Shown here: piece after piece, positions 1 to 13,650 of the stretch | How positions within the stretch are numbered: position 1 is the first letter of the stretch | Layout of the letters: each line of letters opens with the position of its first letter | NCBI RefSeq assembly: GCF_964204645.1 | Contig: NC_134027.1 | Location: 15,428,485-15,488,484 of the forward strand | DNA length: 60,000 nucleotides | From: Tubulanus polymorphus | Lineage: Eukaryota; Nemertea; Palaeonemertea; Tubulaniformes; Tubulanidae | Direction: 5' to 3' | The notes under the pieces: model-generated | The model's input: only the letters and a program-made list of their open reading frames with translations | Told to the model about the DNA's origin: nothing | Databases searched by the model: none | Position numbers and translations under genes: made by a program

Positions 1-540
1 TGGCGAACACATCTTTTTTAACCGAATTTTAGCCCAGGCTTAGAATGAATATTGTGACTCTCTCGGACCACCATTCTGTTTGAAACATGAAACTATTTTC
101 ATGTCAAACGTGCACGCGTTACAGCATCACCTTTAGTAGTGTACTGTACGAGCTTGTGTATTTCGTGTAGCACTCCGCGCGCACGTGGAGGCCTCGTGTA
201 AGTAAATGTTCGCTTACACTTACAATGTCAATCAATCAAAACAATCACCGGGTATTAAAATGAAACAATACCTATGGCGGATGTGTGAAATAATTACATC
301 CTCACCAGCAATGAGCATTTGAAATTCGTACGTAAACGGACCTAGTCAAATGATACGTACGCCATTCTAGGGCTTTCCCATAATTATTTTAGTAGCGCCG
401 GAATTCCCCGTTTATCTTAAAAACAGCCAATTCTATTCGCTCGTAGAGACGACGCCCCCCAATCGAGGTCATTGCAATTTTAAACGCGAGAGCTAAGAAT
501 TTTCCCGCCAAAAACAGTTTTTCGTAGAATTTTAACTCAG
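1..540. other. intergenic DNA, no gene seen
   Basis: No open frame or repeat that I can recognise. Mixed base composition, unremarkable. Confidence 0.5.
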
Positions 541-1519
541 TTGATCATGTCATCGACGGAGGTTCGCCATGTCTTCAATCGCATCGATTATACGTCGTTT
601 AAGCCGAGAACCAATGAAACAAATGCTCACATAAAAAACGTACCACGATTTTACATGAATTGGCTCAATGCCAACATCATATCGCTGACAAAGGTAAACC
701 AAAAAAATACGGACATAAATGATGAATTAAGTTACCATATCTACATCAACATCAAAGGTAACAAGACATGTTCAAATTTGTTACGGAGTATATTTTACGT
801 CACTGATATCAACAAGACCATACTGAATGATTTGTGTACAATACACTGTGGTTGGTGTACCTAAGATAGCTAACTTCTCTGTGGTACCCCACGGAAATAG
901 GAAAAATAGAAGTAAGTCATTTTATCCCTGCAAGAAATCTACACGGGAAAAAATTGGAGAAATGGTAGTTGAAGATAGGGCTACAGCTCAGAAAAATACG
1001 TCTATTCTTGTGAAAATCGCTTTGGACAAGAGACCGATAAGAGAATCGAACGAGAGAAGAATTGGAGAAATCCGCGATGTGATGAATTGGTTCAATGCAT
1101 GGGAAGTTATCGAACCTTCAAAAAAAAGCGAATGTTATTGTCTCCAGAGAAGACTTTAACTCGTCGATCGAAGGTTTTAAGTGGTAAGTACACATCTTCA
1201 AAAAAAAAACTAACAATAGAACCATGAGACTATTGATTCCTTCCAAGAAATGCTTTCTTCTAATAAGTCAAACTTTACTGTGAATTGAAAGATGAAACAA
1301 ATCCCTAATTTTTACAGCATATCCAAGACATCGATAAATCCAAGCCGTGTTAACAGTGACAGTATCGAAAACCACTTCTTACATCAACATGGAAAACGAC
1401 ATGGAAATAAAACAAACCCGACTTACTACGATTACATGAAAGCTGAGAATGCCATTATATTAACAGAGAACGAGAAAAAGTCGTTTTATCGCGCGATAAA
1501 ACGAACCTTTGCGCGATAA
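541..1519 (+). pseudogene. P-element-like transposase remnant
   Basis: Three open stretches (541-864, 827-1159, 1292-1519) in different frames look like one decayed gene. The best signal is in the last one: SRVNSDSIENHFLHQHG followed by NPTYYDYMKAENAIIL, which resembles the C-terminal domain of P-element/THAP9-like transposases (R-[IV]-N-S-D-x-x-E-N-x-F ... G-x-x-x-N-P-[ST]-Y-x-x-Y). The middle stretch has VMNWFNAWEV and, one frame over, LLSPEKTL, which sit where this family has its W-rich helix and S-[PR]-E-T segment. No catalytic D/D/E layout can be traced, and the N-terminal THAP finger is not seen. Frame changes at about 840-860 and 1120-1290 break it. Family assignment comes from motif memory only. 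Confidence 0.4.
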
Positions 1520-1592
1520 AACGAAAATTACCGCGTTAAAACGAGAAAAAGTCGTTTTATTGCGCGATAAAACGAGAAAAAGTTGTTTTATG
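1475..1592. repeat. palindromic GCGCGATAAAACGA repeat cluster
   Basis: The motif GCGCGATAAAACGA and its complement recur four to five times. 1481-1504 is a perfect 24 bp palindrome and 1552-1575 a near copy. The cluster overlaps the end of the transposase remnant, so it may be a terminal or subterminal repeat of that element. Confidence 0.6.
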
Positions 1593-1842
1593 CACAACTT
1601 GGGCGTTTTTCATCATTGCACCTTCACAATTGGGTCATACGATGATAGAATGCAGCAGACGCTTTACAATCTTTCGGGGTCATTTCCTTCATACCTTTAT
1701 ACATATGGCCAGCTATATTTATGCACGGCGAAAGACTATAAATGATGTCATCTTTTCTCAATTCGGAGAACATTCCAGGTATTATGTTTTAAATCTTTAT
1801 ATTCATTTCCACCCTTTTTTATCTCGGTCCATAAACAATTAG

Positions 1843-2217
1843 GTATATTACCCTATCATTCCTGATAGTCCATGGTGTAATTCGACAGCTCTTTAATGAT
1901 GTATTCACAAATAAAGAGATATGCAATTCGTTATCTGGTTTTTTTGGACTTCAAATGAGGTAAGATTCTGTTTTTGAGTAAACTAGTTCCTACGGAAGCG
2001 ATGGGGCCTCGCGTCAAGTCGATATGAATATGTTGATATATCTTGCGTTTTGACGACATATCTTGCTATTCTGACCAGGTCGAACGTACTTTCTTGTAAA
2101 ATTTATAGTGAGCGTACCTTGAAACGGCGTTTGCAAGGAATGGGGTTGAAAAGAAACAAGAATTTCTGTTTGAATACTGCAGTTGCGGCTGACTAGGTAA
2201 AGTGCCATACAGTCGAT
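1843..2217. other. intergenic DNA, no gene seen
   Basis: Nothing recognisable; leads into the microsatellite. Confidence 0.4.
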
Positions 2218-3584
<1,367 letters not shown>

Positions 3585-3885
3585 TTATGAGTGTGAATAA
3601 CACACATTACATGCTTGAAAGGCCTGAAAGACACAAAAACAGATGTGATTTCAGCCATCACGTGTTGTCTGTGTTGTGGAGCCCATCACATGTGTGAAAA
3701 ACACATGATCACACGTGTGATTGTGAAATACATGTGTGATTCACACATGTGATTGGCTCAACAACACAGATCACACGTGTAACCGCTGGCATCACACATG
3801 TCATAGAATAACATGTGATAAACATCAGTTATTCCAATCTGCATCACGTGTGATTGTACATGATGTGATCAAATCGGATATGAAC
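3585..3885. repeat. cluster of ATCACACRTGTGAT-like palindromes
   Basis: About ten copies of variants of the palindrome ATCACACGTGTGAT / CACATGTGTGAT within 300 bp, irregularly spaced. Each has an E-box-like CACGTG or CACATG core. The spacing is not a simple tandem period. It could be a foldback element or a degenerate satellite. Confidence 0.7.
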
Positions 3886-5677
3886 CATTCCCATGTTGGT
3901 TCTGAATTCTGGACATCTGCATTTTTGTCATAGGGTCCATTTCGGAATAAGAATATTTCCATAACTGTACTCATTATTTCACCATTTTCAACACGTACGT
4001 GGTTATATTTTATGCCGAGCCTACTGTGCAAAAACCTAGTACAAATGTCCATTCCTAAAGAGTTTGTATTTTCATTCGGCTTAATTAATAAAATAAGGTT
4101 ATTATATACTTTTGCATTCGCTGTTGAGTTTTGAAGAAATATAAATATTCAAAAACGACTTCGAAAAATTATCAGGTATTTACGGGATTCGAACCGTTCA
4201 CGACGGCTAGCAAAGGACTCGGAATGAGAATGCAGGCAAACACGGCGCCATTTGCAATTATTTCGAGGATAGTCGTTGCCGTTTTTAGTCAATTTTCATG
4301 GTAAATTTCTTAGTTCGAACAGTCTGGTGTTTGAATTCAAGCTCTAAAGCAAGTATTATTGTGTTTCATCGAATATCTATCGTCGACGATGATGATTGGA
4401 TTTACTGTAATCGGTAAAATCTGTGGCGTGTACTGAATCAATTAAATCAAATTCATCAAAACTTTATTTGATGCATGGCAAAGTACAACATGTCCATGCC
4501 TAACTTTTTCAAGTAGGCCTAGATAACACCATGAACTCTTTGTAAATCACAATCCGTCCAGTTATGAAAAAGACGATCGTTTGCATACTATACTAATGAT
4601 TCCTTAACATTGAACTGAATGATCAACCGGTATTGAACAGTATTTGCCAATTCTTTCTACATATGAATTAATCACTTACAAATGAAAATGGAATTTTCCA
4701 TTTTTAATTTAGGGAGTGAGTACATTTCCTTGAGTAGTGATTTATGTACATGAAAAATGAAACGTATACTTTCAGCCGGAACAAATTACTGAAAAAGAGG
4801 TCAAGAGTCCTGTTATGGTAGGTGTTACCAGATGATTGATATTAGGGATATTGATTCATTGTTTTATTGTTCGGAATTGTGTGTAATATTAAAAGGTTTT
4901 ATAAATTTGTCTCATTCCAGATCATGTTCTGAAGTATAGATCGGGGGTTACCGCGGCCGAAATTAGAAAGAAGATTGGACAAAACCAGAAACAGTATAAA
5001 TCGGCGAAGTAAATCTGTAAATATTTGAAAATAAAAATCCCATTATAACATGTACACAAGTGAGTTATTACATTGTCATAGTTGTCAGGCCTTGGTTAAA
5101 ATCGAGACTCATCATCACGTTTGACGAGTGAAAATCAATACTTTTTTAATCAAATGCACAAACCATCAACAAGTGTCACGCCGAAACTTGAGTCCCATAT
5201 AAAGTTCATGATAATGATTTCTTAACACAACTACTATATTAAAACAAAACTGGAATTACATAGAATGTTTGACACTATATAAAGAATATATGCTGATACA
5301 TGTACCAGTATCTTTCGAAAAAACACAACTATGAAGATGCTTCAATCTTTAAAATTATACCGTTAATTGCAATGATCATTAAAACCAGAATCTACAATGT
5401 AAATACTGTCTGAACAATATGGAACTTAAAAATCTACATCCATTAATAAAAAAATCAAATAGGCAGTACAAGATAATGAATGTAGGTGTTTACGATGATA
5501 GAGACTTAATCAGCTCTTCTGAACTTTCTATGTCTGTCAATTCGTTTTGCTTGTTTCAGCAGTTTCTCTCATAGAAACACTTTGTGTTATCAAGGCACAG
5601 GCTTGCAAAACCTGGTTGAAGTGCTGGCCTGTTTTGCACAATTGTCAGCCGACATGGTAAGACTTAGTACATCAATT
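3886..5677. other. intergenic DNA, no gene seen
   Basis: AT-rich, no coding signal. Around 4180-4225 the stretch GGGATTCGAACCG resembles the complement of a tRNA T-arm and might be a tRNA-derived SINE relic, but no full cloverleaf can be drawn. Confidence 0.35.
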
Positions 5678-7194
5678 TCAATTAACCGTTTCTCGATTAA
5701 TCAGTGTGTCCTGTTCGATTTTTCGTTTGTTTCTGATGATGGAATCCGCATTTTTGTCCCTCTTCTCCTTTAGATAGGCAGTATATCTACTATGAGATGA
5801 TGTAACAGATGCAAGGAGCCCTACTGTCAATGGTTCTTTCAATACACCACCAACACTCGAAATATAGTCACAAATGAGTCTTTGTGCGATACAGGACTCT
5901 TCTGCCGGATTATCAGTTTCAACTTGTCGGTTGATCGAAAACCCGCGTTCTACTGCCGCTTGACCGTGCGATAATAACAATACATTTTTACCACACTCCA
6001 CACATGTACATATTCCCTTTTGCCTTTCATTTTCTTATACATGAACTCATCCAGTCGATTTTTAGTTTTGTCGAAATCAACAAATTCCGCTGGTTGAGAC
6101 ACACAGAGCTTTCAATGAACTTCCCTAATTCACTTAATATTGTATCACATACCCCTTCTTCCACACGTTTAGTATGTGCAATGAGAACTTGAAATGAGAA
6201 CTTGACTAAATTTCTTTTTTGCATAATCAGGTTTTGAAACCATTAAATTCGGATCTAAACAAACAATATTGCCGTATCTCACTGGTGATTTCAGAATGAT
6301 GTGACCGACTGTTGCTGATAGAAAGTCCTTTACTTCAGATCGAAATCCATAAATCTGATGTTCACTTATTTTGTTAACAGTTCTCTAAGCTGTTTGTCCG
6401 CAGCGAAACCAACATCTACCAACTTTCTATCACAATGAAGTTTCTTGTTTTTTACATCAAGTTTAATGATTTTAGCCATAACATCATGATTATCCCTCAT
6501 TATATCCCTACAAACGAATCGCTTCATCAGTGTCTTGAGTATCAGGTGAATGTCTCCACTTAAAAAGGGATCATTGGGTGGTCTGTTTGATAGTTGGTAA
6601 GGAATGGTTTCATAACCATAGCGATCGACAGAAAAGCCTTCAGTTTTACTTCAATCAGGATATCGATGACAGCATTCTTGATGACTTGATACGACGCACA
6701 CTTCGGCTTGTCTACTGATTTGAATTTAGTTTCAACATGTTCGACATATAATGCAACCTTTGGCCATATCAGTAGAGCCCGTACCGCACAAGGTGCATTA
6801 GCGAGCCACCTGAAAATAAATGGCGACACCGACATTAAGCTTATAAGTTAGAATATATATGTAGTATGGAATGTATCCGATTGAAAGGCGGGCACATGGA
6901 TTTTGATCCACTTTATAGAATGGCAAGAATAGAGATCAAATTTTTAACTCACCTATGCCGGCAAAACTTTAACGGAAGAGTTTTACTTTCGGTTATCTTC
7001 ATGAAATCCGATCGACGTGCTGGTGCATCAATGAAAATATGGTAGAGACTACTTAACAACGACTCAAAATTCCACGAAGTATCAGTTGTTCCCTTTTTGA
7101 AAGAACTATGAATCGTATGAATTCCACATGAGCCAAGATCAAGAAATGAACAGTCTCTGTTGAATTCCGATACCATTTCATTCGATAATTTCAT
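5678..7194 (-). pseudogene. hAT/RNase H-like transposase-derived gene, decayed
   Basis: Reading the minus strand from 7194 down, three blocks follow the order of a protein family abundant in invertebrate genomes (hAT-like, RNase H fold): 7194-6949 with GSCGIHTIHSSFKKG and DAPARRSDFMKIT; 6835-6560 with RWLANAPCAVRALLIWP and NYQTDHPMIPF; then short pieces containing KIIKLDVKNKKL and DVGFAADKQLREL; and finally 6001-5678 with SHGQAAVERGFSINRQVE, the conserved C-terminal dimerisation-like segment. Several stops and frame changes between blocks show it is dead. I see no TIR or target duplication. The family match is by eye. Confidence 0.6.
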
Positions 7195-7411
7195 AAAAAA
7201 TAAAAACTCCAGTTAACATTGGGGCCATACATGGATAACTGCCGACAGTTTTTTAGACTAATGTCTAAATCAGATCTAAATGCCGACAACATATCATCGG
7301 CTGTAGCATGGCCTAAGAACGAAGAGTTGTAGTACATCCTACTGTCTCCCTCGCATACCAAGTTGTTTACTTTGAGTTTTTTTATTTAAAGACTCGTCAA
7401 ATAACAACACG
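7195..7411. other. short intergenic gap
   Basis: No feature seen. Confidence 0.4.
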
Positions 7412-9331
7412 TACACTCTTAGAACACTCTTAGTTTCTAGCTAAGAACCTTTAGGGGTTCTTGGGCTTGCCTCCCAGGGAGAACCCCTAAAGGTTCCTTT
7501 TTTGTAGGGTTCCTTGAAGAACCCCTGGTAAAGGTTCTTTGAAGAACCATTTCTTATATAGGGTTCTTGCTAGAAACCCTTTCAATAATATCAAATGGTT
7601 CTTGACAGGGTTGCGGGAACCATAATTCATTTTTAGGGTTCCTCATTCATTTTTTTGACGGCTCAAGCTGTTCTTGATTTGTCTATGCTCTATTATGTTT
7701 GACTGCTCCCTTAATCCTCATGTGGATAAAAAAACTGATGATAAGAATTGCGTAAGATTAATATCGTATAAACTTTTTTATTATAAAATCTCATGAACTA
7801 AAATATGAATGATACATATGTTCACAATAAATGATACAAAAATAGTTTCACTAATTGGTTACATGTACAATAAGATTGAAAGATGGAGAATTTATTTCAG
7901 TGCGCTAATCGCTTGGTGTCTCAAATCGGTTGGGAGTTCTTCCACATTTAAGTCTAAAATATAATGTTCTGAGAATATCAAAGTGTTTGAAAGTTAGTGG
8001 GATAAGATATAAGATAATATGCTAAGCGTATAATAGGCCGACTTATTGAGAATCCGTCCACTTTCAATTAACTGGAAGCCATCTTCTTAAATAAGTTTGT
8101 TTAAACGCGCTGCCACCCTCGGAACCTTTCAACCGCAGCACCCGGATGATGGTCGTATATTTCCTGAAATATAAATAATATTGAAAACAATTTATGTTGG
8201 AACATAATCGATTATGTTTTGCAATGATGCATACTCCGCGAGTAAATCTAAACACTTGATAATATTACATGCATAAGTTCCAAATATATTTGTCAATAGA
8301 AAAGACAAACGAAGTTAACAGTGGGATTTGATTCAGAAAAAATACGAACCTTTTTAACGGTTTTCAGTTCTTTCGCATTCTCTCTCAACATCCAATACGT
8401 GAAGCTCTGCTGTTATCATCACATCTGAAAACCAGTGAATATGTAGATTGAAAATGATTATCTTCTATCAAAATACAGTCACACAGTAAAGGCTATGCGT
8501 CAAGATTAACTAACCTGTTTCTGCTATTTCGCTATTTTGAAGCGACACGATTGCCAAATGTACAGACTTTGTACATTTAATTTTTTCCACCATAGGTCCG
8601 ATACTGGAAAAGATCTATTGTACCGCGCTCACAGTGGTCAACTTCCATAGAACACTTTCTATAACAAATACAAAAGTAATGGGAAAGTTTTGAACAATAA
8701 TTATTGCTGATCCGATTCTGAGTCAGGCTTTATGGCCTACATTTCATATATTTCAAATAGCACAAATGTTTCTTACCAGAGTTAATTACAAAACAACGGA
8801 AAGAACGAGTCGATATACTACGTATGCACTATGCATTGAGTGAAGGTCTATGAGTCGTGGTGGCAGATAACTATACAACAGTTAGTTGCAATCAATTCAA
8901 TCAATTCATGAACAAAGGAATAATTGCCTGATCATGTACACATGGCCCTATAGGCATGACAATTATTAGGCCCAAAGCATTAAGAAAGCATTATTAGGCG
9001 CCCAAAGCATTAATTGTTTTTTAAAGCATTAAATGTTCTTTTCCCCTGTCGTCTCTCTCCATAAAACCTAGTCTATGTCTCAGACTAGCAAATCAAGTTA
9101 TTCGGTCTCTCTACACGTTATTTACACAAGGTAAAAGAGCTCACCACACATTTTAAACATACAACATTTTCAAATTTTAAAAGACGAATTAAAGTAAAGT
9201 TCTTGTCAAGTACCCTAATGTCTCGAAGAACCCCAATCTGCATCCCATATTGCTGAAGAACCTTAAAGCCTCACCGAGAACCCCTAGGTTCTTCGAAAAA
9301 CCCCTGATTAACCCTTTGTTCTAAGAGTGTA
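7412..9331. mobile_element. 1.9 kb non-autonomous TIR element with TA target site
   Basis: A perfect 15 bp inverted repeat bounds the region: TACACTCTTAGAACA at 7412-7426 and its complement at 9317-9331. If the outer TA is the target duplication, this is the Tc1/mariner pattern with a 13 bp core TIR. Inside each end are many short copies of GGTTCTTNGAAGAACC-type palindromes (about 7435-7640 and 9200-9310), a subterminal-repeat layout typical of foldback MITEs. There is no transposase frame inside, so it would need a transposase in trans. Confidence 0.7.
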
Positions 9332-9357
9332 TGGCTCATCACTTCCAATCTTAACAA

Positions 9358-10497
9358 GATAAATCCCACAATATCGAAGCCAAGATTGAAAAATTCTATA
9401 TCAGAATGATTATATTTAAGGAGCAACTGTTAGCCATCATCAGGCGTACTGAGAACACAATATAATACCAGGATATTTATACACGAATATGACAAATGAT
9501 TAAGATTCAAGGATTAAGATTAAAGTAATTAAACAACATAAACCGAAACACTAAGGAAGAAAACAAAGAAGGCAAACGACAAACTATATGCGATGTAGTG
9601 CGAGATTAAAGTAATCTAAAAACAAAGCCCAGAGGGTTCAAAGGCAGACATACTAAGGGGTAATCAGACAAAAACAAAAGGCAAGAACATCAAAGGGATA
9701 TTCAAGGAATGAGTGAGGGAGGGAGTGAGTGACTGGAAGTGTCAAGCGGAAAAAAAACAAGCTAACGGGATTAGAATAAAGGGGGTACAAGTGGAGCGAG
9801 AAATTTAGAGATCAAAATATTGCGAGGAGAAAAACCGTTATTCAAATTAACACATTTTATCCATATTTTCAATCATAAGGGCAAATTCCATAATGTGACT
9901 TAATCTTTTGAATGGGCTGCTAGAACGTCTCGGCTGTTGCTGAGAATCTTTGTCGGGTGGAAGCCTCCATGTGACACAGTAGAGGCGACATCTAGCAATG
10001 TCTTAGTAGCAGTGGCAGTTTTCGGCTTGGAGTGGAGTAAGTCATCCATGTAGAAATCTTTCAGAATGGCAATAACTTATCATTTCCACAATTCATACTG
10101 TAAGGCTGATAATCCAAATTAAGTGGAACTTATTATTATTTTGATATAATTTTCGGTTTCATTGAAATTCGTAAAAGGTTCAACCAAGATCGTATAGGCC
10201 TACAGTACTTAGCATAGCTTCGATGGGGTGTCATATTTCTGCAATACAAGGAGGAGTCTTAAAGGGTCTCCCCTGGTAGGGGTAAAACCAGGTTTACTTT
10301 CTCTCTCAACTTGCTGGAGACTACTATCTGCATTCATTCTTGAATGGAAGAGTATTATATATTTTGAGCAACGTTTCGGTTAAAATACTCTTCTGTTATT
10401 TCATTTTGTTTCTCAGTACGCGTGATGATGGCTAATTGTGTTTAGCCGAAACGTTGTTTTCAACTTTGACTGAATCATTGTGGGATTTCTCTCGATA
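9358..10497. mobile_element. inverted-repeat pair, possible non-autonomous element
   Basis: About 110 bp at 9358-9470 is similar to the reverse complement of 10390-10497. Shared landmarks are AAATCCCACAAT, TTAGCCATCATCA and GCGTACTGAGAA. The right arm also contains AGCCGAAACGTT. The interior (about 0.9 kb) has no coding frame. The arms could be termini of one element or two oppositely oriented copies of a short repeat such as a Penelope-like or SINE end. Confidence 0.5.
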
Positions 10498-11487
10498 TCT
10501 GCATTCATACTTAGATGTGTCTGACCTATACGAGTCGAACATCATTTTCCCATACACGCGTTTGGCTTTAGTGTTAGATGAAGGCTATGCACTGCTCATT
10601 GTGGATTAACTGGAACACTCAAAATTAAACGATTCAACAAGAATGATCAAATGATTGGACTTTGTCTAACTATATTGATTAACAGCTTTAGATATACACA
10701 CAAGATTTAAACAATGCCGTTGATTGCAATTCCCGTGCTAAATAGCCCTTTGTAGAAAAGTTATACCCCCTAAATCTCAAAAACGACATTCCGAATCGAA
10801 AAAACGACACCACCACGTGATTCTACGTACCTCAAAATGGTCGGTAAAATAGTCTAGCATTTAAGAACACCGATCTAAAATGGCGATTAGCATGTTTAAA
10901 AGCCGGGCTAGGGTATAATATTGGCGATAGTGAAACGTGATGCTCCTAATCTTATAGCTTTTGGGTTGGGTTCTTTTTTAAAAAAGCGGATGCTTTTGGG
11001 TGCTTATTATTTTTCATAACTTCTAGGGGGTCAGATATTACCTTATTTAATCATGGGACGAGAGGAGGGTAAGAAAGAAAATAAATGTAAGTATTCGTCC
11101 TGGACAGAAGCCAGTAGCCAGTACAGCTTTACAGCTCGCGGATACGTGCGATAACTATCAGTGTTCATCGAGAGAGACAGTAAGCTATTGAATTTCTAAT
11201 GATGATCGAATAATTAAACGCATTTCGAAATGAAACTTACTGATTACATACGCACGGATTACTTTTTCATTCCAGAAAAATGTCGCGATTTCTTAATGGT
11301 TCTTGTGGTTCGACAGAAAATGTTTCCGGAAATGCTGCAGATAACATTCAGACAGCCGAACCGAAGGAATCGACACCCTAGAAACCCGTAAAATCGAAAT
11401 GAAAAGGTCTTCTGCGAATAGTAGGTATCAGCTTATTGTTTCGAGTTATTATATTGTAGTGTTATCATAATAGGATCTTTTGGGAAC
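10498..11487. other. intergenic DNA, no gene recognised
   Basis: A 33-codon plus-strand frame at 11280-11381 is the only coding-like stretch and is too short to judge. Otherwise nothing. Confidence 0.35.
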
Positions 11488-11692
11488 GTTTTACTTGCCC
11501 TGAAAATATTGGCTTTTGAGCACGTTCAACTCTGGCCTTAGACCCAATATCTTTGTAGCAATGTTTCTCATACACTTCATTTCTACAGCGACCCAAACAT
11601 ACGTACCCGGCGTGCTGGCGATTAGTTATGAATATGCCCGAGCACTTGCAGGTCAAACATGGGTGGACGCAACACAAAGCTCGCAACTGGAG
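11488..11692 (-). other. possible Cys-rich exon, unrecognised
   Basis: On the minus strand a stretch of about 65 codons encodes CCVHPCLTCKCSGIF, a further CLGRCRNE and HCYKDIGS. It is preceded by a pyrimidine tract ending CTCCAG near 11692 and followed by GCAAGTAAAA near 11487, so splice-like borders fit. The regularly spaced cysteines suggest an extracellular or metal-binding fold, but I do not recognise the family. It may be coincidence. Confidence 0.22.
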
Positions 11693-11983
11693 TCGAACAG
11701 CCGCAACTAGCCGGGGCAAAAAAGCGTATTCTACGCAGAAAAAACGTCAACATGGCGACCGATGGAACAGTGTCCGCAGTGCAAATACTACTTCCGTCGC
11801 CTACCGCATCATACGTAATGTACACCAGGCAAGTGACAGCAGAGATTGAAGACTTCGCAAACGATTTAGCATATGAAAGAAATTGTTTTTTTTCCGTTTT
11901 AGGGGATGAGGGGGTTAGGGGGTGAGCCGCCGTCGCCCGTCCGTTCGTTTGTTCCTCGTTCGTGCGTCTGTCAACTTTTTTAT

Positions 11984-12426
11984 TCAAATTGCTACTAGTC
12001 CTATAGTTTTCAGTTTTAATCAGAGTAATTCCAAATTTGACATGAGTGTTCTATGAACCGAGGCCCATTAAGTAACAGAGCCAATTTTTCTATTCGTCCT
12101 CCAGGGAGCGCCACAGGAGGTGGAGTGTTTCTATTTCTTCAAATTGCTTCTAGTCCTACACTTCTTATCAGATCAATTCCAAATTTGGCATGGATGTTTT
12201 ATAGACCACGGAAGTTAAAGAGCCATTCTTTGGATTCGTCCACCAGGGAGCGCCCCTGGTAGTGAAGTTTCTATATCTTTAAATTGCTATTTGTCCTACA
12301 GTTTTAATCAGATCAAGTCAAAATTTAAATGAATATACTGGACCGATACCTACAAAGTACAGAGCCCTTTTTGATTTTGGCCAAAAGGGGGCACCCCTAG
12401 GTATGCAGCTTATATTCTTTCAAATC
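11984..12426. repeat. about 145 bp module repeated three times
   Basis: Three diverged tandem units begin at about 11984, 12138 and 12278. Each contains CAAATTGCTNCTAGTCCTA, then TTTTAATCAGA, then CCAAATTT and a later GGGAGCGCC-like block. Divergence between units is considerable, so this is an old repeat. Confidence 0.7.
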
Positions 12427-12839
12427 ACACGGCGGAGCTGTTTAAACAGATAGGCTCCTTGTTTTATAGCGAGTTCAGGCGACGATAATGCAAGAGATGC
12501 ATCAACGAAGCGCGTCGGCTCAAACGATGAAGACGTACCAGCCACCGAGATGGGTTCGGGCAGCGACAAAACTTGAGACGACAAGATCAGCAAAGCGCGT
12601 CGGCTTGCTTGTCGAAAAATTCCATACTAGAAAATAAACGAAAAAATACCGTAAATAAAAGGATTCGACTTTACTTGAATTGTTTTTTTCTATCCGCTTG
12701 ATTTGAGTATCAGGCTGGTTTTTACGCACGTTTCGGATTAAGTATAGTATATAGGATAGTAGGATAGTTATAGTTCCTTCGGTGTTTGATTACATAGGAA
12801 CGGAAGTTGTGATTTGGCTCCACTGACGCAATGTTAAGA
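12427..12839. other. intergenic DNA, no gene seen
   Basis: Contains the short direct repeat AGCGCGTCGGCT at about 12509 and 12596; otherwise nothing. Confidence 0.4.
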
Positions 12840-12867
12840 GATCATACAGTGAGAAGTGCCGGCAATT

Positions 12868-13016
12868 GGATGTAGGTTAGTTTTAGTAACCGACATTGGG
12901 AAGGAGAATTTTAATGTAGGTTAGTTTTAGTTGCCGAGATCGCTGAGATTGGGAAAGAGATATTTAATGTAGGTTAGATTTACCAGGGAAGTGTAATGAG
13001 ATTACACTTCCCTGGT
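12868..13016. repeat. TGTAGGTTAG repeats and a perfect hairpin
   Basis: TGTAGGTTAGTTTTAGT appears twice and TGTAGGTTAGATTTA once in about 110 bp. At 12982-13016 there is a perfect inverted repeat: a 16 bp stem (ACCAGGGAAGTGTAAT) with a 3 nt loop. It could be the terminus of a foldback element. Confidence 0.75.
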
Positions 13017-13228
13017 TTTACTTAACACAACTACGAAGAGAGTGACACAACGCATACCGATCAGGAAGTTTTGATTGGACACTTTAAGTCAGAAAAAATT
13101 GGATAAGCAAGGTTAACAAAAAATGTTTTGAACCACTGAAAATTTGTGTGTCCAGGATTCAAGATACACGATTTTTGTATTAGAGTGGACTGAAAAAATG
13201 TGATTTAGACAACAAAGAAAATTCCTGC

Positions 13229-13650
13229 GTGGTGCCCGATGGATTTTACTCTGAAAAATGTGGGGCAGACAATGTAAAATACGTTTATCTTACTAATCTC
13301 CTTCAAAATGGCGCTAGAATCATTAAAGAATTTAATCCTTCTAATCTGAAATTAACAATACTTAATCGGACAATTAACCTAAAAAACTCTTTAAAGCAGA
13401 TTAAATCTTCACAAATTAGCAAAGGTTATTCAATCTGGTGCAAAAAATGTGAGGCAGATAGCCTAACATACGATTTGTTCGACTCGGGCACTACAGAAAA
13501 AATTACTCCGTTCACGGAACTGTTCTCTTGCATTGGATAAAGCGTTATGAAAAACCTGCCACAGCTGCAACGATCGAAGTTGGACAATTCATGCTAAGTG
13601 CGTCCATGCTAATCTGCTACCAGTCACCAAAGAAGCCAAGTAGATTTATC
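13229..13650 (+). pseudogene. unrecognised zinc-binding-like protein fragment
   Basis: A 103-codon frame (13229-13540) with CxxC pairs (KCGAD, CKKCEAD) is followed one frame over at about 13553-13640 by TCHSCNDRSW, then HAKCVH. The CxxC...W-x-x-H-x-x-C-x-H spacing looks like a PHD/C1-like zinc domain. The composition is coding-like (LKLTILNRTINL), but I cannot name the family, and the frame break makes it look dead. Confidence 0.3.

Noticed and set aside
4180-4225. Possible tRNA gene (GGATTCGAACC)
   Set aside because: Only the T-arm-like part is present; no anticodon stem, D-arm or acceptor pairing could be drawn.
11622-11987. 121-codon minus-strand and overlapping plus-strand frames
   Set aside because: Low-complexity, overlap each other and a repeat border; no family pattern.
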